Shown piece after piece: positions 58,154-64,000 of a DNA stretch of 64,000 nucleotides. A model generated the notes under the pieces. It worked only from the letters and a program-made list of their open reading frames with translations, did not search any database and had not been told where the DNA came from. The stretch's first letter is position 1. Every line of letters starts with the position of its first letter. The stretch is from NCBI GenBank assembly GCA_035578905.1, contig JAQJVL010000289.1, positions 686,760 through 750,759 on the forward strand, written 5' to 3'. The position numbers and the translations under genes were made by a program. The DNA is from Stictocephala bisonia. Lineage: Eukaryota > Arthropoda > Insecta > Hemiptera > Membracidae.

Positions 58154-59203
58154 ATCACTAAATCCCACTAACCACCTGACAAAAAAAACCAAATAAAATA
58201 GACTGTATCACCAACATTTAATTGCATACTTGTATAGATTTTTGAAAATAATTATTATACAAAAAGACGATTCTTACTTTTTTCTTTAACCCGACAAAAT
58301 AGACAATGCTACCTATTGTTGTTGAAGGCTAAAGCATGTTCGTACAAAATTACAAGTTCGCATTCTGTAACCACAAAGAGTTACAAGACACAGATTGTAC
58401 AGAGCCTTGTCAGATCATGTTGTGGAAAGCAACAATAGAGTCTTCTGACAAAGCCAATTGTTCAACACAGGTTTGTGTCAAACAGCACCTAGAAAACAAT
58501 ATACGGTTTATATTTTCATAGGACAATATATACGTACTCGCACGTTCATAAATGGCAAAAATAATTAAATTATAATCGATTAGAGTTATGTTAGATGTGG
58601 CTACATTTGCCATTCAATAAATTTAATAACTTTAAATAGGGGGGAAAATAATTATGTTACAGGCAGGTTGTGTTAATAACTTGATTATAGAGAGTCAAAT
58701 AAAAATCTGTACAACGATAAACGATACATTATCAAAAAATAATAAAAATTTATTTAATGATACGTAAATATTTGTTTAAATACAATAGCCAATCAATAGT
58801 AGTATACCTTATTAACGAATATACTTTCTTTTCGATTAGAGTCAATCTAGATCGAACAAATATTTGCACTAAAGTTGTAAAATATTAATTTATTTCCTCC
58901 TATATAAAAATTAAAAGAAAAAAGACCCAAGTATACATAAAAATTTTACCAATTAGCTTATTTACATAGGCTAGTTTTTAAAAACCGAATAAAAACCGTA
59001 AAAATCTAAATTGTAATAACTTATAAATTTCAAAAATGTACAACGTCATTATATAATTATATGTTATTTAATTTAATATGCTGAATCATAAACAAAAATG
59101 TGTACAACAGAATTTCACTGATTCATTAAAAAATGTTTCTGTGGGAAAAGAATAGTAGATAATTACAATTGAAAATGTGTTTGTAATTTACAAGATAGAC
59201 CAC
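58154..59203. other. Intergenic, no gene seen
   Basis: A 61-codon open frame at 58336-58521 has a fairly balanced composition (FVQNYKFAFCNHKELQDTD) with several cysteines, but no splice context or family match that I recognise, so I do not call it. Confidence 0.4.
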
Positions 59204-59371
59204 TGTACTGACCCACCTACACATACACGTACAATAGTATTCGCCGACCCACCCACCCACCCAGACACGTACGGTTGTATGGACCCACCCGCCCAATCAT
59301 ACACTTACAGTGATATTGAAATACACGTGCAGTGGTATTGATCCACCCGCCCACCCATACACGTACAGTGT
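59204..59371 (+). repeat. Relic of the 36-bp minisatellite, about 4 units
   Basis: Diverged units: GACCCACCTACACATACACG, GACCCACCCACCCACCCAGA then CACGTACGG, GACCCACCCGCCCAATCATA, and ATCCACCCGCCCACCCATAC then ACGTACAGTG. They match the 35186-36212 array and the 6990 relic. A T-rich run follows at 59371. Confidence 0.85.
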
Positions 59372-59591
59372 TTTTTTTTTATTTTTTTTTTAATTTAAGT
59401 TGACAAATATCATTCATTTACGTCAAATTATAACTGTAAGCATTAACAATAATCTAAAATCACAACAGAAAATCCATAACACACTCCCAGGGTATGTAAT
59501 AGGTTAAACGTATCTCAAAATCATAAATAATGATTCACTCAAGATCAATGCAAAATGTAAACAGTGAAAACATCATTTTAAAATAAAAATT

Positions 59592-60097
59592 TCTCGAGGT
59601 TCAAGTAAATATAATTGTATGTGTGTTGACTTTATTGCATGGGACTTATTACTTTTAGGAATATCTAACAAAAGTTTGCTTTTTCAGATAATTAGTTATC
59701 TATTATCTGCTAATTTGGAAAGCACCCGACAATAACAATGTACATTCATATACTTATGTATGTACATTGTTACATAACAATGTAAATTTATATACATTCA
59801 TATACTTCAATCCATTTATACTTTGATTGAATGTATGTCTGATAGTTACGTTATTGCTGCGGAGCACGCCAATTTGGAAAAGCTCCAATCCTTTCTTTCT
59901 CTCTGTGCAGTGGGGTGTGTTAGGCCACGTCTAGTTGCTTGGCCAATCTAGTAGTTCCTAGATAGTGTGATAATTTTTTTTACTATGACAGTAATTTAGT
60001 AGTATTATCCCTTTTAGCGTTGGTCTGTGTGTTAACAGTTCACATTTATTGGATTAATATGGATTGAAGTGGCAATTAATAAAAAACACCCCTCACC
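59592..60097 (+). repeat. Dispersed direct repeat, copy 1 (506 bp)
   Basis: Begins TCTCGAGGTTCAAGTAAATA and ends GGCAATTAATAAAAAACACC then CCTCACC. It is about 90% similar to 62527-62966 by eye. It carries an extra ~60 bp (about 59750-59810) with the stem TACATTGTTACATAACAATG and repeated TATACATTCATATACTT. No long frame. Confidence 0.85.
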
Positions 60098-62526
60098 TTA
60101 CTAGTAAGAGAAACCCTTATGGTCTGAAGTACAACCAATTTTCCTTGTTATAAGTAAACTGATAAGTGCTAAACAGTGACAGTTCATGAATAGTAGATTG
60201 TATTGAAAGAACATAAACTGGTATGTGTTAAGTGACATTAATGACTGTTATAAGAGTGGTTTACATTCAAGATCTAAAATATTGTCTTGTAATTTACATT
60301 TTAAGCATCTTATGTGTGGTTAGTTTGATTGAATAAAAAAATGGTAGCCACAGACTTGGATCACATTATTATTTATAACCCAGTACGACAGTGAATAATA
60401 CACCGCATTAGTAACATTCCAACCATTGACTATTTCTAAAAACAAAGTGTTTTATTAATTTATAAAACCAACCAATTTAATGAAACACCTTGTATTACAT
60501 TTTATGATACATGTGCTTATTGATTTTAAATAATTTATAGTAGAAACAAAGTCTAATGCATAACAAATGGAAATATTTTTCTGAACGTAAATTAAAAATC
60601 AACTATTAGTATTATATAGTTATAGTTAGATGGCTGTTTACCACAATATTTGTACCCATGATATGAAATATGATGCCACTGCTACTCATTTAGACTGAAA
60701 CTTAATAAAGCAGTAGTTTCCCGGTATTTGATTAAATGAAGCTCTGAAATTGTACACTCCAATACCTCTACATTAATTAGAACTAATTACAGCAAGCCTA
60801 TTGGAAAACACACGACTCAACTAACATGTTTCATTACAGTAAAATATATTTATAGCAATTATATTTGTTTCTTTTGATTTCCACATTACTTTTTTTAATA
60901 TGCTAAAAATTGTACCATATATTTCTGATTAAAAGATGTATTTAAGTATAATTATTTACCGCTATGGAGAAGTTTGTTACAATTCTAAGAAATTATTATG
61001 AATTCATTATGTTGTACGGAAAATCTGCAGAGCTGGTCTATGTCCTAAGTATTAAAGTGGTACAGTAATCCCCTGTATTCAAAACTAAACTAAAAATAAG
61101 CCAAAGTTCCCTTCTAAATCGCAATTAGTTAGTTTACTAAAGATAAATATATTGGTTTGTGCTGAGTAGGAAGTTTAAAATCAATTCTAAAATTACTATG
61201 TTAGTATATTTTTGATCCAATATAAACAAATGTATATTACATTTGTTCTTTTGAATTAGAATCCAAAAAGGTTTTATTTTCAAAATATTTCTTAAGAGTG
61301 TCTCATTTATTACTCATAAAAGTTCATGCAATACTTTCACAAATTAATGTTAATGTTGATTACATAATCCTTCTGTAATATGACTATTCACGTCCCCCCC
61401 CTCCTTGGTTGATAGAGTACCTGCTATAACGTTTTATGAGTAGGTAACAAATTTTTGTTTTCAAAAATAATAATCAGCTTTACCTTATAAGACCAGATCC
61501 ATATGAAAATAGTGAATCTTATCTACAGTTTCGTACGGACTTGTGCGGGCGGCATACCACCCGCATCGTCTTTTTCGCAACTTATGTGCGGGTGACGATT
61601 CGCCCGCTTCGTCTTAAAAGGGTTAACGATGTGTGATTAAACCCTGATCTGTCAACCCTAAACTATAAGTATGAGAGTTCTTAGAAAAAATATGTGAAAG
61701 TTTGTGATTTCCTGATCGTCATAAATACGAACTTTTACTTTCGTAAAACGCCGATATAGATACTAGCTATACAGGTTTAAACATATATCCTAATGATTTC
61801 AATTGAGTTTTATCAAATGATCTTTAGCTTATATAACTTAGAAGTTCTTATAAATCTCTTTTGCATTAATAAATGAAGAAAATAAAGGTAAATTGTTTTC
61901 AAATATCCTTATAAAATGAAAGGATAACTCATATAAGGTCTAAGAGGTTTAAGGCGAATACAAGTTTGTGGCATAAATTTAATTTTCAACAATTATATCC
62001 ACCACAAGGCGTTAGCGGTGCATTAGCAGAGCGTACAACGTAGCATGATAATGAACTTTATGGAAAATTAGCAACAGTTCTTATATCCAAACAATTTTCT
62101 TTTTAGTCAAAAGATGTTTTATTCTGAAATAAGAATTTAAATGCGCTCAGTTTTATTTTATTTCCGATACAACTTTTTCTGAAACTTGTACTACAGAAAA
62201 TATATTTTGTCATCTAAATATAATTAATAAAAAGTAAATTTTCAAAAAATCATTTTAGATTCAAAATTTGATTAAGTTCTCGTAAAAGCAATAGATAAAC
62301 ATAACCTCATTATTAAATATATATTTTGGTAGTTTAATTATTCTTAGAAATAGCGAACACTGAAATATATATGATTGTACCCACTATTCCCTTCTACTTT
62401 AAATAGAGTTTCTTATATGGTAGGAACTAGTAGTGCAGTGCTGTAACCCAGGTACTTAGGGACATAGTGTGGTAAAGAGTGTAGGCGATTGGCTTTATGC
62501 TCGGTCCTCTTGATTCTGATACATCC
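60098..62526. other. Sequence between the paired direct repeats, no gene seen
   Basis: AT-rich, without gag or pol frames. It includes a piggyBac-like end at 61520-61624 and an inverted relative of 56919 near 62435. Confidence 0.5.
61520..61624 (-). mobile_element. Possible solo piggyBac-like end
   Basis: Read on the minus strand it starts TTAACCCTTTTAAGACGAAG (from about 61624). It then has CGGGCGAATCGTCACCCGCA and GATGCGGGTGGTATGCCGCC. TTAACCC plus short GC-rich palindromes (TGCGGG.../...CCCGCA) just inside is the layout of piggyBac termini, as seen in the 18994 element. No partner end was found nearby. Confidence 0.4.
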
Positions 62527-62966
62527 TCTCGAGGTTCAAGTAAATATAATTGTATGTGTGTTTACTTTATTGCATGGGACCTATTACTTACAGGAATATC
62601 CAACAAAAGTTTGTTTTTTCAGATAATTAGTTATCTATTATCTGCTAATTTGGAAAGCACCCGATAATAACAATGTACATTCATATTTTATACTTGGATT
62701 GAATGTATGTCTGATAGTTACGTTATTGCTGCGGAGCATGCCAATTTGGAAAAACTACGCTCCTTTTCTTCTCTCTGTGCAGTGGGGTGTGTTATCTCAC
62801 GTCCAGTTGCTTAGCCAATCTAGTAGCTCCTAGATATTGTGATTTTTTTATTATGACGGTTAATTTAGTAGTATTATCCCTTTTAGCGTTGGTCTGTGTG
62901 TTAACAGTTCACATTTGTTGGAATAATATGAATTGAAGTGGCAATTAATAAAAAACACCTCTCACC
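62527..62966 (+). repeat. Dispersed direct repeat, copy 2 (440 bp)
   Basis: Same start and end words as 59592-60097 and the same orientation, 2.4 kb apart. It shares AGATAATTAGTTATCTATTA, CTGTGCAGTGGGGTGTGTTA and AGTAGTATTATCCCTTTTAG. There are no TG...CA ends, primer-binding site or internal ORFs to make this a clear LTR pair. Confidence 0.85.
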
Positions 62967-63219
62967 ATCCTCAATGTTGCCATCGACGTGAACACTTCTA
63001 GAAAAGTATGGAGTGTCCATGTCGATTGCTATTCAAGGTTTGGATGTTTTTTAGGGAAGAGAACTAAGTATCATGCATGTCAGTAAGCTGAAAATCAGAT
63101 CAATATGGTGGTCCATTTTCTACGTCTTGGTGTGGTTACCTTAACTACCCAGCTATATTGTACTATTAAAAATACAACGTAAAAACACTTTAAAGAATGC
63201 CATACTTTACCAGGTGAAG

Positions 63220-63385
63220 TTAGGGCTAAGGAGTCCTCTGTAACACTTAACCTAGAATCTATCGGATCAACGTGACTTCCAAACTAAGAGGGCGTCACCG
63301 GGGTAAACGCTGTTATGGTCACATCGGGAATCGAACCAAGAACGTTTGCGTGGCAAACCACTGCCTTAGCCCCCCACATGGACTA
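63220..63385 (-). mobile_element. tRNA-derived SINE (minus strand)
   Basis: On the minus strand GGGGGGCTAAGGCAGTGG (A-box, about 63358-63376) is followed by the B-box GGTTCGATTCCCGATG (about 63322-63337) at tRNA-like spacing, then a non-tRNA body. It is a clear split pol III promoter, but no cloverleaf with paired acceptor stem is present. Confidence 0.7.
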
Positions 63386-63639
63386 AGATGTTTCTAAAGG
63401 GGTAATGTTTAGGGGGCATGTCACGCTTCCTTAGATCTGGGAAATATAATATTATTTTGTTATTATTGTTGAAAGATAATTGAAATATTAGTTTATCTAA
63501 ATTAGTTGAAAACTCTAGACATTAATTAGTGTATATTGCGTGAAACTATAGATTTTGTAAAAACAAATAAATTTACTTAAATTTCAATTCAACACTGTTT
63601 AAGTATTTATTTAGTAATCTTTTTTCAATTTACTCACCA

Positions 63640-63757
63640 GTGGGTGTGTGGCCTGTGAGTAAAATTTATTCAGTGAATGAATACCGGCAATAAGTTGTGT
63701 TGAAGATTCAAACCTTGGACCTTGCCCTGAGTAGTCTGCCGCTGAGCCACGACGCCA
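63640..63757 (-). mobile_element. tRNA-derived SINE (minus strand), family of 21370
   Basis: Minus strand: GGCGTCGTGGCTCAGCGGCA (A-box) then CAAGGTCCAAGGTTTGAATC (B-box at 63705-63714). The AAGGTCCAAGGTT..GAATC word is shared with the plus-strand SINE at 21370-21540. Confidence 0.65.
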
Positions 63758-64000
63758 ATATACATAATGTATGTAATATTTATTTTAAATCCATATCCAA
63801 ATCTTTAAAGAGTCATTTTTGTTTCTTTTAATTTATAGTTAAGTTTCATAAAATAATAATGTAAACTCTTGCTTTTATAATTAAAACATATATTTGTTTA
63901 TCAAATATTAATTTTTATTCAATCAATTATCACATCAAATACATTGTCCTTAATAAACTATATTATTTAAAAGTACTAATTCCTTATAATACATGAAACA
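63758..64000. other. AT-rich window end
   Basis: No feature recognised. Confidence 0.5.

Noticed and set aside
58010..58192. Minus-strand frame rich in alternating Arg/Glu
   Set aside because: It translates a (CT)n microsatellite.
58336..58521. Cysteine-containing 61-codon open frame as a small secreted peptide
   Set aside because: No signal peptide-like hydrophobic start and no splice or regulatory context; could be chance.
59592..62966. Annotation as a genuine LTR retrotransposon
   Set aside because: No TG...CA ends, no primer-binding site, no gag or pol frame; kept only as a repeat pair.

Overview
This is a eukaryotic, AT-rich, repeat-dense window, most likely from an insect. The evidence is short GT-AG exons separated by kilobase introns, several (TTAGG)n-like tracts, tRNA-derived SINEs, non-LTR retrotransposons, and the 3' part of a Sidestep-family gene. 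I cannot name the species or order from sequence alone.

Gene region (about 2.7-30.1 kb, plus strand). Ten exons can be chained with correct splice sites and matching intron phases: 2744-2898, 4462-4606, 10728-10858, 13645-13804, 14720-15016, 18364-18476, 20481-20679, 21700-21927, 23879-23982 and 25134-25268. They encode the C-terminal half of a Side-type cell-adhesion receptor: the third, fourth and fifth Ig domains, one fibronectin type III domain, a transmembrane helix, and a cytoplasmic tail ending in ESAV, a possible PDZ ligand. The signal peptide and first two Ig domains must lie upstream of base 1. Two further candidate exons (27793-27881 and 29793 onward) and a poly(A) signal at 30117 close the transcription unit. 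They are in frame only if the 104-nt exon 23879-23982 is skipped, which suggests a frame-switching cassette giving two alternative tails.

The introns carry most of the local novelty. There is an 11-copy 106-bp satellite, a tandem duplication of an Ig exon whose extra copy has lost its donor site, and a 42-bp tandem repeat that runs into an exon boundary. Mobile elements in the introns are a mariner-type MITE, a TTAA-flanked piggyBac-type deletion derivative, a 5'-truncated LINE, and an 860-bp foldback element 51 bp upstream of the last Side coding exon. A pogo-like MITE with another MITE nested inside it lies near the gene end.

Region 30.2-64 kb contains no recognisable host gene. It holds a 43-bp tandem repeat (31.4 kb), a 36-bp minisatellite with 100-bp higher-order structure (35.2-36.2 kb), and a 6.3-kb LINE (42.5-48.76 kb) whose two broken ORFs are separated by a six-copy ~275-bp tandem array. 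Further on are a 192-bp tandem repeat (51-51.8 kb), dispersed repeat pairs, microsatellites and several tRNA-like SINE heads. The 36-bp minisatellite unit recurs at 7.0 kb and 59.2 kb.
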